A DNA stretch of 64,000 nt, taken from assembly GCF_026810505.1 (NCBI RefSeq), contig NZ_CP101750.1, positions 7,180,515 to 7,244,514 of the forward strand, read 5' to 3'. The position numbers and the translations under genes were made by a program. The notes beneath the pieces were generated by a model. The model was not told the origin of the DNA and made no database searches. It worked only from the letters and a program-made list of their open reading frames with translations. Shown here piece by piece: positions 34,292-44,535 of the stretch. This DNA is from Streptomyces sp. Je 1-369 (GTDB lineage Bacteria > Actinomycetota > Actinomycetes > Streptomycetales > Streptomycetaceae). Each line of letters opens with the position of its first letter. The stretch's first letter is position 1.

Positions 34292-35572
34292 ATGACCAGA
34301 CACACGGAGCCAACAGACGCAGCGGAGTCGGAGACGTCGTACGACCGGCGCCGACTGCACCAGTGGTTGGGCGGAGAGGCCCGCGCCGGAGGCGTGGCGC
34401 GCCGCGACATGCTGCGGCTGGTCGCCGCCGCGGGCCTGGCCTCGACGGTCCCGGTGGCCCTGTCGGCGCCCCGCGCCACGGCGGCGGGGCCGGGCATCGT
34501 CAAGCCGCTGCCGCCGGAGTGGTTCATCGTCCACGGCACGAACGCGGAGGCCCGCTTCGAGTCGTTCGCCGACACCGGCTTCACCACCCCGGTCTCCCGC
34601 TTCTTCGTCCGCAACCACACGACGACCCCGCGCCTCGACGCGGCGTCCTGGAAGCTGAACATCTGGGGCGACGGGCTGACGGGCCGCGCGCGGGAATTCA
34701 CCCTCGCGGACCTCCGGCGCCTCAAGCCGGTGACGCGCACGGCGTTCGTCGAGTGCGCGGGCAACGCCAGGAACTTCTTCAAGACGCAGCAGGGCCGAGC
34801 GGGCTCGGGCACTCCGTGGACGACGGGCGCGATCGGTGTGGCCCACTGGCGAGGCGTACGCCTCTCCGACGTCCTGCAGAAGGCCGGTCTCTCCCGCCGT
34901 GCGGTGGACATCATGCCGCGCGGCCTCGACGACGAGTACGTCACGTCGAACGGTACGAACTACGGCAGGGTGCGCCGTCCCATGCCGATCTCCAAGGCGC
35001 TGGACGACGTCATCCTCGCGTATGAGATGAACGGTGCCCCTCTGCCGCCCGACCACGGGTTCCCGGTGCGGCTCCTCGCCCCCTCCTGGGTGGGCATTTC
35101 CTCGATCAAGTGGCTGGGCGACATCGAGGTCTCCACCAAGCCCCTGTACTCGCCCTGGAACACGGACTTCTACCGTCTCTTCGGCGACGCCTACCCGCCC
35201 GAGGGCAGCGCCCCGCTCGCCCGCCAGACCATCAAATCGGCCTTCGAGCTCCCCTGGAACGCGGACCTGCCCGCGCACACCCGCCACCGCCTCACGGGCC
35301 GCGCCTGGTCGGCCGACGGCGCGATCACCCGGGTCGAGGTGAGCACGGACGGCGGCGCCTCCTGGCACCCGGCCCGCCTGCACGACCGTGGGCAGGAGGG
35401 TTCCTGGACCCGCTGGTCGTTCCCGTGGCAGCCGGGCAGAACCGGCCCGGCGGAGCTCCTCTCCCGCGCCACCGACTCCACGGGCCGCACCCAGCCGGAG
35501 ACGACGGTGCACAACGCCCAGGGGTACCTGTTCGACGCGGTGGTGCGGCACGCGGTGACGGTGAGCAGCTGA
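34292..35572 (+). CDS. Exported sulfite-oxidase-family molybdopterin oxidoreductase
   Basis: 426 residues. Tat-type N-terminal region ARRDMLRLVAAAGLASTVPV. Oxidoreductase domain with TRTAFVECAGNARNFF (Cys as Mo ligand), WTTGAIGVAHWRGVRLSDVL, and HGFPVRLLAPSWVGISSIKW; C-terminal Mo-co dimerisation domain (AWSADGAITRVEVSTDGGAS). Unlike the paralogue at 7.5 kb it has no membrane-helix bundle and is soluble after export. Probably oxidises sulfite or a related S-compound; electron acceptor unknown. Confidence 0.9.
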   Translation: MTRHTEPTDAAESETSYDRRRLHQWLGGEARAGGVARRDMLRLVAAAGLASTVPVALSAPRATAAGPGIVKPLPPEWFIVHGTNAEARFESFADTGFTTPVSRFFVRNHTTTPRLDAASWKLNIWGDGLTGRAREFTLADLRRLKPVTRTAFVECAGNARNFFKTQQGRAGSGTPWTTGAIGVAHWRGVRLSDVLQKAGLSRRAVDIMPRGLDDEYVTSNGTNYGRVRRPMPISKALDDVILAYEMNGAPLPPDHGFPVRLLAPSWVGISSIKWLGDIEVSTKPLYSPWNTDFYRLFGDAYPPEGSAPLARQTIKSAFELPWNADLPAHTRHRLTGRAWSADGAITRVEVSTDGGASWHPARLHDRGQEGSWTRWSFPWQPGRTGPAELLSRATDSTGRTQPETTVHNAQGYLFDAVVRHAVTVSS

Positions 35573-35587
35573 GACACCTGCACGTGC

Positions 35588-36511
35588 TCACCCGGCGGCC
35601 GCCCACCGTTCGTACGCGGCGGCCGCCACGGCCAGGTCCTCCCAGGCCATCCCCGCCGACTTGAACAGCCGCGGCCGCCCCTCCGCGACCCGCACCTCGC
35701 CACGGACCAGGGCGTCCAGGGTGTGCAGCCGCGCCATGTCGAAGGCGCCGTCGGCGGTCGCGAGGACCAGGTCGCCGCACTCCCGCGCCGCCACCGCCCG
35801 GGACTCCGCCACCACCGTGGCCCGGCCCACGAGACCGGCGTCGACCTCGCGGGCGTCCGGCTCGTGCGAGCCGACGGCGGCGACCGTGGCGTGGTCGGGC
35901 AGCAGGGCGCTGTCGAAGAGGGGCTCGCGTGCCGTGGTGCAGCAGCAGACCACGTCGGCGTGGGCCACGACGTCCGCTGTCGCCGCGGATGCCGAGAGGC
36001 CGACGGCGTGGCAGCGCGCGACGAAGTCGGCCACGCGACCGGCGTTCCGCGCGACCACGTCGACGTGGCGCAGCCCCGGACGCACCGCCCGCACCGCCGC
36101 CACGTGCCCCCACGCCTGCGGCCCGGTCCCGAAGACGACGAGTCGCCCGGCGTCCGGCACCGCGAGCCGTCCGACGGCCACCCCGGACACGGCGGGGGTA
36201 CGCAGCGACGTCAGCGCGATGCCGTCCAGGAGGGCCAGCGGCGTGTGGGTCTCGCCGTCCAGAAGGACGTACAAACCCTGGATGCGGGGGAGACCGCGGT
36301 CCGCGTTGCCGGGCGTGACCGTGGCGACCTTCACGCCCGCGTACGATGCCGTGGCCGACGGCATCATGAGCAGCTGCCCGCCGGATACGTCCACGACCCC
36401 GCGGTCCGGCTCCGCCTCCGGGTCGAGCCCGGCGGCGAGGACGGCCGCCAGCGCGTCGATCGCGGCGGACATGGGGACGAGGCGTTCAATGGCTCCGGCA
36501 TCGATGTGCAT
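35588..36511 (-). CDS. Ornithine cyclodeaminase/mu-crystallin family protein
   Basis: 307 residues from ATG 36511. Rossmann part [20 protein letters not shown], earlier [20 protein letters not shown] with the substrate-binding Lys, [33 protein letters not shown] and [13 protein letters not shown]. Family members turn ornithine into proline or reduce cyclic imines and need NAD. It is divergent from an arginine deiminase gene, which suggests arginine/ornithine breakdown or a non-protein amino acid pathway. Function within the family is not fixed. Confidence 0.87.
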   Translation of the reverse strand: MHIDAGAIERLVPMSAAIDALAAVLAAGLDPEAEPDRGVVDVSGGQLLMMPSATASYAGVKVATVTPGNADRGLPRIQGLYVLLDGETHTPLALLDGIALTSLRTPAVSGVAVGRLAVPDAGRLVVFGTGPQAWGHVAAVRAVRPGLRHVDVVARNAGRVADFVARCHAVGLSASAATADVVAHADVVCCCTTAREPLFDSALLPDHATVAAVGSHEPDAREVDAGLVGRATVVAESRAVAARECGDLVLATADGAFDMARLHTLDALVRGEVRVAEGRPRLFKSAGMAWEDLAVAAAAYERWAAAG

Positions 36512-36544
36512 ATCAGGACAACCTTCCACACAAGCGTTAAATTG

Positions 36545-36555
36545 CACTGGCAGTG
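36545..36555. promoter_or_regulatory. Small palindrome in the OCD-arcA divergent spacer
   Basis: CACTG-G-CAGTG within the 96-bp spacer. May be an operator for both genes; only the repeat itself is seen. Confidence 0.3.
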
Positions 36556-36607
36556 GCCGCAGTGCTCCCTGGCTCCTATGCCCAGGGCGACCCCGGAAAG
36601 GCACTCC

Positions 36608-37868
36608 GTGACGAGCACCCACACCACCGGTCCGGGATTCGGCGTCCACTCGGAGGTCGGCAGGCTCCGCAAGGTCCTGGTCTGCGCGCCCGCCCTTGCC
36701 CACCGCCGCCTGACCCCGACCAACTCGGCCGACCTGCTCTTCGACGACGTGATGTGGGTGGAGAACGCCCAGCGCGACCACGCCGAGTTCGTCGCCGAGC
36801 TCCGGCGGCGCGGGGTCGAGGTCGTCGAGCTGCACGATCTGCTGGCGCAGACCCTGGGCGTCCCTGGCGCGAGGGACTGGCTCCTGGAGCGGAAGATCAC
36901 CGCGAACCAGGTCGGGATCGGCCTCATGGACGACACTCGCGCCTACCTGGAGACGCTGCAGCCGCGACGGCTGGCCGAGTACCTGATCGGCGGCCTCGCG
37001 ACGACGGACCTGCCGGACGAGTACCGCTCCGCGTACGTCTCGCTCGTCCGCGAGTCCACCGGCGTGGGCGAGTACCTGATGCCGCCGCTGCCGAACACCC
37101 TCTACACCCGCGACACCACGTGCTGGCTGTACGGCGGCGTGACCCTGAACCCGCTCTACTGGCCCGCCCGGCACGATGAGACGCTGCTGATGAAGGCGGT
37201 CTACGAGTTCCACCCCGACTTCACCGGCGCCACCGTCTGGTGGGGCGACCCCGAACTCGACTGGGGTCAGGCCACGTTCGAGGGGGGGCGACATCATGCC
37301 CGTCGGCAACGGAGTCGTCCTCATGGGCATGAGCGAACGCACGTCCCGCCAGGCCATCACCCAGGTCGCCGCCGCCCTGTTCGCCAACGGCGCGGCCGAA
37401 CGTGTCATCGTCGCCGGCATGCCGAAGCTGCGCTCCGCGATGCACCTCGACACCGTCTTCACCTTCGCCGACCGCGACATCGTCACGCTCTACCCGAAGA
37501 TCATGGACGACGTCCACGCGTTCACCCTGCGCCCCGGCGACGGCCCCGCCGGCGTCTCGATCACCGACGAGGGCTCCCGTACGTTCGTCGACGTCGTCAC
37601 CAGGGCACTGGGGCTCTCCTCGATGCGGGTGATCGAGACAGGCGGCGACGTCTACGCGTCGGAACGCCAGCAGTGGGACAGCGGCAACAACGCCGTCGCC
37701 CTGGAACCGGGCGTGGTCTTCACGTACGACCGCAACACCCAGACCAACGCGCTGCTGCGCGAAGCCGGCGTCGAGGTCATCACCATCGTCGGCGCCGAAC
37801 TGGGCCGGGGCCGCGGCGGCGGCCACTGCATGACGTGCCCGTTGATCCGCGACGCGGTCGGGTTCTGA
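36608..37868 (+). pseudogene. arcA: Arginine deiminase, frameshifted
   Basis: From GTG 36608 (GGAAAGG site) the frame encodes the N-terminal half: [40 protein letters not shown]. It breaks in a run of seven G at 37282-37288, just where the conserved FEGGD motif should be read. Dropping one G restores [20 protein letters not shown] and the rest to 37868, including MHLDTVFTF (His) and the catalytic Cys in [10 protein letters not shown]. About 419 residues if repaired, normal for arginine-to-citrulline deiminases. The homopolymer position makes a sequencing error as likely as a real mutation. Confidence 0.9.
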
Positions 37869-37905
37869 CACCGCATCGGTCATCTCACCGGTACGGACGC
37901 GCTTG

Positions 37906-37977
37906 CCCGCCGCGGCGGGGCGGCCCGAAGCCGCCCGCGCCGCTCTGCGCGGTCACCGGTTCTGCGCGGTCACCGGT
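37906..37977. repeat. Palindrome and 17-bp tandem duplication after arcA
   Basis: CCCGCCGCGGCGGG (37906-37919) is a self-complementary hairpin sequence; then TCTGCGCGGTCACCGGT is repeated exactly twice (37944-37960, 37961-37977). The spacer is between convergent genes, so the hairpin may terminate transcription. Confidence 0.6.
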
Positions 37978-37982
37978 TCTTC

Positions 37983-39137
37983 TCAGGTGCGGTACGCGAA
38001 GTAGCGCGCGTCGGGGTAGGACGCGAGCAGGCTCGCGAGCGACCTGCGGTAGGTGTCGGTGTCGTGGTAGGTCAGGTACGGCATGCCCTGCCTGTTGCGG
38101 TACGTCACCAGCATGGTGTGGTCCTTGGACCCGTCCTTGTCGAAGTCCACCTGCAGGACGTCGCCGACGTCCATCTGGTAGACGCTCGCCAGGTTCGGGG
38201 CCCGCCGGTTGGACAGCGTGAACCATGCCCATTCGTTCACCCCGACCCAGGAGGTGCTCTGGCCCGCGCTCTCGTACCACCAGTTCCGGTAGTCGTAGGC
38301 GGAGCCGGGGACGGGCTTCCAGCCGCCCGCCTTCAGCGCCTGGCTGACGAAGTTGGTGCAGTCGCCGCCGGCTCCGTTGAACTTGCGGTAGGCCGGGTTG
38401 TAGCTGCGCCAGTACTTCTCCGCGTACTGCGCCATGGCGGAGTAGGAGTAGGTGCCCGCCGTCTTGCCCGAGGGCATCGGCGTGGTGGGGTACTTCGTCG
38501 AGGCCGGTGTGCCGTCCGGGTACTGGTTGCCGTCGTCGTCGACGGTGTTCGTCCGGGCCGCCGCGGGCTCGTCGACCGCGACAGGGCCCTGGTCGCGCGC
38601 GGTGATCTTGGTCAGCTGCCAGCCGCCGTCCTTCGTACCGGCGAACTTCAACTCCTGCCGCGTCGAGGACACGGTGGTCTGCGGTTCGTCCCCGCGCACC
38701 TTCTTGTACGTGAGCGTCGACGACGCGGTGACCTGGACGGTCGCCGTGCTGCCGGTGAGCGTGGCGCGGTCCACGACGACGCGGGTGTCCGCCTTCGTGT
38801 AGGCCTCGCCGAGCTGGGCGAGGCGCGACTTGCGGGCACGCAGCGACCGCAGCGCGGCGTCCTCATCCGTCCGCAGCCGGCCGGACATGCGCGTCGTCAC
38901 CGCGTCGGCGTCCGGGACGCGCCCCGCGCGGTCCTCCACCAGGGCCTGGGTGCGCCGGGAGAGGACGTCATCGGCGATGCGGGCGAAGGTGGCGAGTGTC
39001 CGGTGGTCGGCCTTGCGGGGCACACCACCGGCGTCCGCGTGCGCGGAGGGCGCGACCAGGCAGCCGGACGCCACGGCCGCGGCCACACCGGCGAGGGCGG
39101 CGGGTCTGTATCTCTTGGGTATCGCTATGGATGTCAC
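37983..39137 (-). CDS. Secreted amidase-domain protein (amidase_6 type)
   Basis: 384 residues from GTG 39137 (GGAAGAGGAA upstream). Signal peptide [21 protein letters not shown] middle domain (residues 50-210) of unknown fold with repeated [12 protein letters not shown] strands leads to a C-terminal papain-like amidase domain: [20 protein letters not shown] carries the catalytic Cys, KDHTMLVTY the His. This matches the putative amidase domain PF12671 found in secreted actinobacterial proteins, probably acting on cell-wall peptides. Convergent with arcA. Confidence 0.83.
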   Translation of the reverse strand: MTSIAIPKRYRPAALAGVAAAVASGCLVAPSAHADAGGVPRKADHRTLATFARIADDVLSRRTQALVEDRAGRVPDADAVTTRMSGRLRTDEDAALRSLRARKSRLAQLGEAYTKADTRVVVDRATLTGSTATVQVTASSTLTYKKVRGDEPQTTVSSTRQELKFAGTKDGGWQLTKITARDQGPVAVDEPAAARTNTVDDDGNQYPDGTPASTKYPTTPMPSGKTAGTYSYSAMAQYAEKYWRSYNPAYRKFNGAGGDCTNFVSQALKAGGWKPVPGSAYDYRNWWYESAGQSTSWVGVNEWAWFTLSNRRAPNLASVYQMDVGDVLQVDFDKDGSKDHTMLVTYRNRQGMPYLTYHDTDTYRRSLASLLASYPDARYFAYRT

Positions 39138-39338
39138 TGCGTTTCCTCTTCCGTTACTCGATCTCCCCGACCGGGGCACGGAATCTTGACACAAGTGCGG
39201 GCCCCAACCCAGCCGTTGCCCCCCCTTTGCGGAACCCGAAGGCGCCCGGACCAGGCAACCAGGGCCCCGTGGGCCGCGACGCACGACTCCAACTGCCTCT
39301 AATGTGAGCGCCAGAGCGCGACAGAGGAGGCACACGGG

Positions 39339-41441
39339 GTGGGTGGGCGCAAGATGGCCGCAGGCCAAGGCGGCGGGAGACGGCGGGCGGCACCGGGGGA
39401 GCGCCGCACGGCGACCGGCCGGCGCAGGAAGTCCAGGCAGCGGGCCACGGGCGGCATACCCGGCGCCCTCGCCGGGGTGCGCGGACAACTGCGCCGGCTG
39501 CGACCGGCCTACCCCCGGCCGGGCCGCAGCGGCTGGCGCCGGTGGCTGCCTTCGTGGCGCCAGTGGCTGGGCGCTTTCCTTTACCTGGCGCTCGGCTTGA
39601 CCGGCTTCGTCACGATCGCGTACGCCACCACGGGCATACCGGATGACCTCAACTCGTTCGCCACACAACAGGACAACGTGTACTACTGGGCCGACGGCAG
39701 CGTCATGGCCCGCACCGGCTGGGTCATCCGGCAGGAGATACCGCTGAAGAAGGTGCCGCCGAAGGTCCGGGGCGCCGTCCTCGCGGCCGAGAACGCGAGC
39801 TTCTACTCGGATGCCGGAGTCTCACCGAGCGGTGTTCTGCGCGCGGCGACCGCCGCGCTCACGGGCGGAGAGACCCAGGGCGGGTCGACCATCACCCAGC
39901 AGTACGTGAAGAACGTCTACCTGAGCCAGGACCGCACCCTGTCCAGGAAGTTCACCGAAGCCCTGCTCGCCGTGAAGCTGGACAACCACACGAGCAAGGA
40001 CGAGATCTTCCAGGCCTACCTGAACACGAGCTGGTTCGGGCGGGGCACCTACGGCATCCAGCGCGCCTCGCACGCCTACTACGGCAAGGACGTCTCGCGC
40101 CTCAACCCCAGCGAGGGCGCCTTCCTGGCCTCTCTCCTCAAAGGCGCCGGACTCTACGACCCGGCACTCGGCAAGGAGAACCGCGAGCGGGCCGTCGAAC
40201 GCTGGAACTGGATCCTGGACCGCATGGTGACAACCGGCCACCTCTCCCAGGCCGAGCGGGCCACGTACAAGAAGTTCCCCGAACCCACGAAGTCCGGCTC
40301 GGGCGACATCCCCGGCGCGCGGACCGGCTACCTGGTGGAGCTGGCCAAGCGGCAAGCGGTCAAAGCCGGGCACATCACCGCCGCCGACTACGACCTGGGC
40401 GGCTACCAGATCCGCACGACCTTCGACCGCAAGCGCACCAAGGCCCTGACCGCCGCCGTCCACCGGGCCGAGAAGGACTTCGACGCCGAGCGGCGGCCCG
40501 ACACAGACCAGCACGCCAGGATCGGCGCGGCGAGCGTGGCCCCGGACGGCAGGCTGCTCGCCGTCTACGGCGGCCGCGACTTCCTGAAACAGGGCTTCAA
40601 CCAGTCCAACGCGACGACCATTCCGGCCGGTTCGGCGTTCACCCCCTTCGTCTACGCCGCCGCGCTCGAGGACGGCGTCGCGCGTACCCGGGAGGGGGGC
40701 CGCACCCCCGTCTCCCCGGCCAGCGTCTACGACGGCGACGACAAGATCGCCGTACGGACACCGGAAGGGCCCTACTGGGACCGCAGCGGCAAGGTGGTCA
40801 AGGGCCGCAACGAAGGCGGCCGCGACTGGGGCGAGGTGACCTTGCGCCAGGCTGTCGCCGACTCGGTGAACACACCCCTGCTCCAACTCGGCCTCGACGT
40901 CGGCCTGGACCGGGTGGAGAAATACGCCCTGCGGGCGGGACTGCTCCCCTCCAGCCTGGGAGAACGCATCCCCGTGTTCGCACTCGGGGAGAACTCGACG
41001 CCCAGCGCCATCCGGATGGCCGGCGCCTACCAGACCTTCGCCGCCCAGGGCATGCACGCCGACCCCTACTCGGTGCGCTCGGTGACCCGGGCCGGGGACG
41101 CCGTGCCGCTCGCCGTACCGCGACCCGCCCGGGCGATGTCGAAGAAGACCGCCCAGGCGGTCACGGACGCCCTGCGGGCCACCATGACCGACGGGTCGGC
41201 CGAGGCGGCGGGCGCGGCACACCCCGCCGCCGTGGGCAAGACCGGGACGACCGCCGCGAACACGGCGGGCTGGTTCGTGGGAGGCACCCACGACGAGACC
41301 ACGGCCGTGGTCGTCTACCGCATGTCGCTCAAGGACCTGGTGCCCCTGTCGCTCAAGGGGCTGGGCGGCGACGCTCCCACCACACCCGCCAGCCGACGAG
41401 CGGTGGACCTGTGGACCCACTACATCGAGGCGCTCACCTAG
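39339..41441 (+). CDS. Class A penicillin-binding protein with altered SxxK motif
   Basis: 700 residues from GTG 39339 (AGAGGAGG 9 bp upstream). Basic cytosolic tail, one membrane helix (LGAFLYLALGLTGFVTIAYA), then a GT51 transglycosylase domain: VLAAENASFYSDAGVSP with the catalytic Glu, TQGGSTITQQYVKNVYLSQ. The C-terminal transpeptidase domain has SVN (VADSVNTPLLQLG) and KTG (AVGKTGTTAANTAGWFVGG), but the first motif reads PAGSAFTPFVYAAAL, so the SxxK Lys is Thr (S432, T435). Glycan polymerisation should work; cross-linking may not. Confidence 0.9.
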   Translation: MGGRKMAAGQGGGRRRAAPGERRTATGRRRKSRQRATGGIPGALAGVRGQLRRLRPAYPRPGRSGWRRWLPSWRQWLGAFLYLALGLTGFVTIAYATTGIPDDLNSFATQQDNVYYWADGSVMARTGWVIRQEIPLKKVPPKVRGAVLAAENASFYSDAGVSPSGVLRAATAALTGGETQGGSTITQQYVKNVYLSQDRTLSRKFTEALLAVKLDNHTSKDEIFQAYLNTSWFGRGTYGIQRASHAYYGKDVSRLNPSEGAFLASLLKGAGLYDPALGKENRERAVERWNWILDRMVTTGHLSQAERATYKKFPEPTKSGSGDIPGARTGYLVELAKRQAVKAGHITAADYDLGGYQIRTTFDRKRTKALTAAVHRAEKDFDAERRPDTDQHARIGAASVAPDGRLLAVYGGRDFLKQGFNQSNATTIPAGSAFTPFVYAAALEDGVARTREGGRTPVSPASVYDGDDKIAVRTPEGPYWDRSGKVVKGRNEGGRDWGEVTLRQAVADSVNTPLLQLGLDVGLDRVEKYALRAGLLPSSLGERIPVFALGENSTPSAIRMAGAYQTFAAQGMHADPYSVRSVTRAGDAVPLAVPRPARAMSKKTAQAVTDALRATMTDGSAEAAGAAHPAAVGKTGTTAANTAGWFVGGTHDETTAVVVYRMSLKDLVPLSLKGLGGDAPTTPASRRAVDLWTHYIEALT

Positions 41442-41470
41442 GGTCTGGGCCGGAGGTCCCGCCTGCCCCG

Positions 41471-42805
41471 CTACCTGATGAGCGACTTCCACTTCGGTGC
41501 CTGCGCCGGGTCGAGCAGGCGCAGCCGGTCCAGGACCTTCGGGTCCTGGACATCGAGCCAGTCGGCCAACTCGCGGAACGACACGCAGCGCACCCCCTTG
41601 CGCGGGCACACCTTGCGCATCACATCCTCGACGGCGTTCATGTAGATGCCGCCGTTCCAGTCCTCGAAGTGGTTGCCGATGAACATCGGAGCCCGGCTGC
41701 CGTTGTAGACGCGGTTGAACCCGTTCATGTACGACGTGGAAACCTGCGCCTCCCACGCCGGGAACCTCGCCGGGTCGCCCTGGGTGCTGTCACCGGACTG
41801 GTGGTAGAGGAAGTTGAAGTCCATGGAGAGGACCTGCACCTCTTTGCCCTCCAGGGGCAGGAGCTGCAGAGGGAAATTCCACAGCCCCCCGGCCTTGGAC
41901 GGCCATATCTGGAAGTCGCCCGACGAGCTCGCGTCGTAGCGCCAGCCGAACGGCTTGGCCGCGGCCAGGAGGTTCTTCTGCCCCTCCAGACAGGGCGCAC
42001 GGCCGCCGACCACTTCCCGGTCCGGATCGAAGGGCAGGGGCCCCTCCTCGGTGAACCCGGTGTTGGTCTTCCATTCCTTCATGAACGAGTACGTCTGCTC
42101 GATCTCGCTCTTCCACTCCCCGGCACTCCAGTCGCCGCCGCCCTTGGCACCGCAGAAGTGCCCGTTGAAGTGCGAACCGATCTCGTGCCCGTCCTTCCAG
42201 GCGCCGCGCAGCTGCTCCAGCGTGGTCCGGATGTGCGGGACGGTCGGATACGAGATGGCGGCCGCCCCCGTGTTGTGCTGCGGCGGACGGTAGAGCGACT
42301 TCTTGCTCTCCGGCAGGAGGTAGATCCCGGTGAGGAAGAACGTCATGTGCGCCTTGCTCTCCCGCGCCACTTGGCGGAAGTGGGAGAAGCGGCGGTCGTC
42401 GCCCTCCAGCGCGCCGTCCCAGGAGAAGACCACGAACTGCGGCGGCTTCTCACCGGGCTTCAGCTTCTTGGGCTTGAGCTGCCCGGACTGCGGCCCGGTG
42501 TACGAGGTGGAGCCGTCCCCCAGCACCCGCACCTTGCCGTCCCACTTCTCCTCCCCCTTCTTCGCCCGCTTGGCCGCACGCGCCTTCTGCGCCGCACTGT
42601 CCGAAGGGGCGGACGCGGTGCGCCCGGAGCCGTCCCCGTCCCCGGAGGAGCCCCCCAGAGCGACGACCCCCGTGGTGGCCGCCCCGCCCAGCCCGATCAC
42701 AGCCGCGATCACGGCCATCTGCTTGCGTTGCCGCGCCTTCGTACGCGCCTTGCGGGCAGCACGGGCCCCGGCCCGGGCGGGTCCAGTGCCGTCAGGTTCG
42801 ATCAC
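41471..42805 (-). CDS. Membrane-anchored polysaccharide deacetylase-like protein
   Basis: 444 residues from GTG 42805. Very basic N-terminus (ARAARKARTKARQRKQ), one membrane helix (MAVIAAVIGLGGAATTGVVA), Lys-rich linker, then a NodB-like domain: PQFVVFSWDGALE (Asp), GHEIGSHFNGHFCG (the HxxxH-type metal site), THMTFFLTGIYLLPE-like strand (AHMTFFLTGIYLL) and DREVVGGRAPCLEGQ. The domain is diverged from classical NodB, so activity on glycans is inferred. Converges with the penicillin-binding protein gene; both act at the envelope. Confidence 0.82.
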   Translation of the reverse strand: MIEPDGTGPARAGARAARKARTKARQRKQMAVIAAVIGLGGAATTGVVALGGSSGDGDGSGRTASAPSDSAAQKARAAKRAKKGEEKWDGKVRVLGDGSTSYTGPQSGQLKPKKLKPGEKPPQFVVFSWDGALEGDDRRFSHFRQVARESKAHMTFFLTGIYLLPESKKSLYRPPQHNTGAAAISYPTVPHIRTTLEQLRGAWKDGHEIGSHFNGHFCGAKGGGDWSAGEWKSEIEQTYSFMKEWKTNTGFTEEGPLPFDPDREVVGGRAPCLEGQKNLLAAAKPFGWRYDASSSGDFQIWPSKAGGLWNFPLQLLPLEGKEVQVLSMDFNFLYHQSGDSTQGDPARFPAWEAQVSTSYMNGFNRVYNGSRAPMFIGNHFEDWNGGIYMNAVEDVMRKVCPRKGVRCVSFRELADWLDVQDPKVLDRLRLLDPAQAPKWKSLIR

Positions 42806-43014
42806 TGCGGTCCCACCCCGTGTCCAGCGCGGCAGAGCCACGCGTGAATTGTTTGTATGAATATAGGACTGACCGCGTGAGTGTCCGCACCCCGGGTGCC
42901 CTGACGGTAGGACTGCGGCTGTCAGATGAGAGGGATGGGAGGGTGAGCGAGACACCGAAGAACCCGGGTCGCGCTGGTCGTGACGCGACTTGCCGCGCGA
43001 CGAGTTCGATGGGC

Positions 43015-43389
43015 TCAGTGGAGGCAGAGACAGAAAGGATGGCCGGCCGGGTCGGCGTAGATCCGCCAATTGGCTCCCGGGTGGAGTTGGTCTGTCCGCT
43101 CCAGCACGGTCGCGCCGAGGGCGAGCGCCCGCTTCTCCTCCCCTTCGAGGTCGTCCACGTCGAAGTCCAGGTGGAGCTGTTGCGGGTGCTCCTGGCTGGG
43201 CCATTGCGGAGGTCGGTAGCTGTCCACCCGCTGGCAGGCCAGAGGTGTCCCCTCGAACCCGTGCACCTCGATCCAGTCAGCATCCTCCGGGTCTGCGACC
43301 ACCCGGCCGCCGAGCAGCTCCGCGTAGAACCGTGCGAGCCGTACCGGATCGGCGCAGTCCAGCGCGACAGCCTGCAACTTTCGGATCAC
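43015..43389 (-). CDS. VOC/glyoxalase-like domain protein
   Basis: 124 residues from GTG 43389, chosen for a GGAG site 8 bp upstream. Two beta-alpha-beta-beta units: LQAVALDCADPVRLARFYAE with ADWIEVHGFEGTPLACQRVD, and QQLHLDFDVDDLEGEEKRAL with WRIYADPAGHPFCLC. This matches the Glyoxalase_6 type of small actinobacterial VOC proteins. Metal ligands are not certain. Ligand or reaction unknown; flanked by spacers without genes. Confidence 0.82.
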   Translation of the reverse strand: MIRKLQAVALDCADPVRLARFYAELLGGRVVADPEDADWIEVHGFEGTPLACQRVDSYRPPQWPSQEHPQQLHLDFDVDDLEGEEKRALALGATVLERTDQLHPGANWRIYADPAGHPFCLCLH

Positions 43390-43567
43390 TTTCGCCACTC
43401 CTCTCGCTCCGGCCGCTTCCGTGGCACCCGTACGCGAGGGGCATGCCCGCCGGCCCGGCGGCCATGCTCTGCCCAGGGTAGTCGTGAGGGCTGGCCACAG
43501 GGCTTCGGGGTGATCAAGACGCTGCTCAAGCCATGGGCCTGGGCAGGGGAGTTGCCTTGCGCCGTCC

Positions 43568-44491
43568 TCAGCGGGAGTCCGTGTATCCGCCGGTGGCCGC
43601 GATGGTCTCGCCGATGGTGTAGCTGGAGTCCGCGTCGCTGGCGAGGTAGACGTAGGCCGGCGCGATCTCCTCCGGCTGGGCCACCCGCCCCAGGGGCGTC
43701 TGGGCACCCAGGTTCGTCAGGTAGTCGTCGGTGAAGCGCTGTCCGGCCAGGTTGAGCGCGCTCCAAGTAGGGCCCGGAGCGACGACGTTGGCCCGGATGC
43801 CCTTCTTCACCAGGTGCGGGGCGATGGACTTGGTGAAGACCACGACGGCCGCCTTGGACGCGGCGTAGTCCATCATCAGGTCGCTTCCCTTGAGGGCTTC
43901 CTCCGAGGCCGTCGCGATGATCGAGTCACCTTGGCTCATGTGCGGGACGGCTGCCATCACCAGGTGGAAGTACGCGTAGACATTCGTCTTGAAGACTCGG
44001 TCGAAATCCTCCGACGTCAACTGGTCCAGTTCCGTCTGGCTGTTGAGATACGCGGCGTTGCTCACCAGGATGTTCAGCCCGCCGAGCTCCTCGACCGTGC
44101 GGCGCACCGTTTCGGCGCAGAAATCGGGATCGCGCAGGTCACCGGGGAGGAGAAGGACCCGGCGTCCCAGAGCGTCGATCTCGCCCTTGATCTCCTTGGC
44201 GTCCGGCTCCTCCTCCGGCAGGTAGACGATCGCCACGTCGGCGCCCTCACGGGCGTACAGCAGGGCCACGGCACGGCCGATGCCCGAGTCCCCGCCGGTG
44301 ATCAGCGCGACCTTCCCGGCGAGCTTGTCCGCCGGCCGATAGTTCTTGGCCTGGTAACGGGGGGCCAGTTCCATCTCGGACTCGAGCCCCGGCCGCCGCA
44401 GGCGCTGCAACGGGTAGGGCGGGAAGAGTTCGGCCGAGACCTGGGCCGAGGCGGACGCGGCATTGGGAGCGCCACTGGTGTGGTCCGTCAT
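43568..44491 (-). CDS. SDR oxidoreductase, YghA/general-stress type
   Basis: 307 residues from ATG 44491 (GGAG 9 bp upstream; ATG 44500 is in frame but too close). The 55-residue N-terminal extension with PRYQAKNYRPADKLAGKVAL is typical of the GSP39/YghA branch of SDRs. Cofactor motif LITGGDSGIGRAVALLYARE, VSNAAYLNSQTE, Ser in SIIATASEE, YAASKAAVVVFT (YxxxK) and IGETIAATGGYTDSR at the end. Linked to stress response in other bacteria. Probably one operon with the CBS gene upstream. Confidence 0.9.
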   Translation of the reverse strand: MTDHTSGAPNAASASAQVSAELFPPYPLQRLRRPGLESEMELAPRYQAKNYRPADKLAGKVALITGGDSGIGRAVALLYAREGADVAIVYLPEEEPDAKEIKGEIDALGRRVLLLPGDLRDPDFCAETVRRTVEELGGLNILVSNAAYLNSQTELDQLTSEDFDRVFKTNVYAYFHLVMAAVPHMSQGDSIIATASEEALKGSDLMMDYAASKAAVVVFTKSIAPHLVKKGIRANVVAPGPTWSALNLAGQRFTDDYLTNLGAQTPLGRVAQPEEIAPAYVYLASDADSSYTIGETIAATGGYTDSR

Positions 44492-44535
44492 GCGGGTCAT
44501 CTCCTGTGAACGATGTGCCTGTCTGTCCGTGGGCC

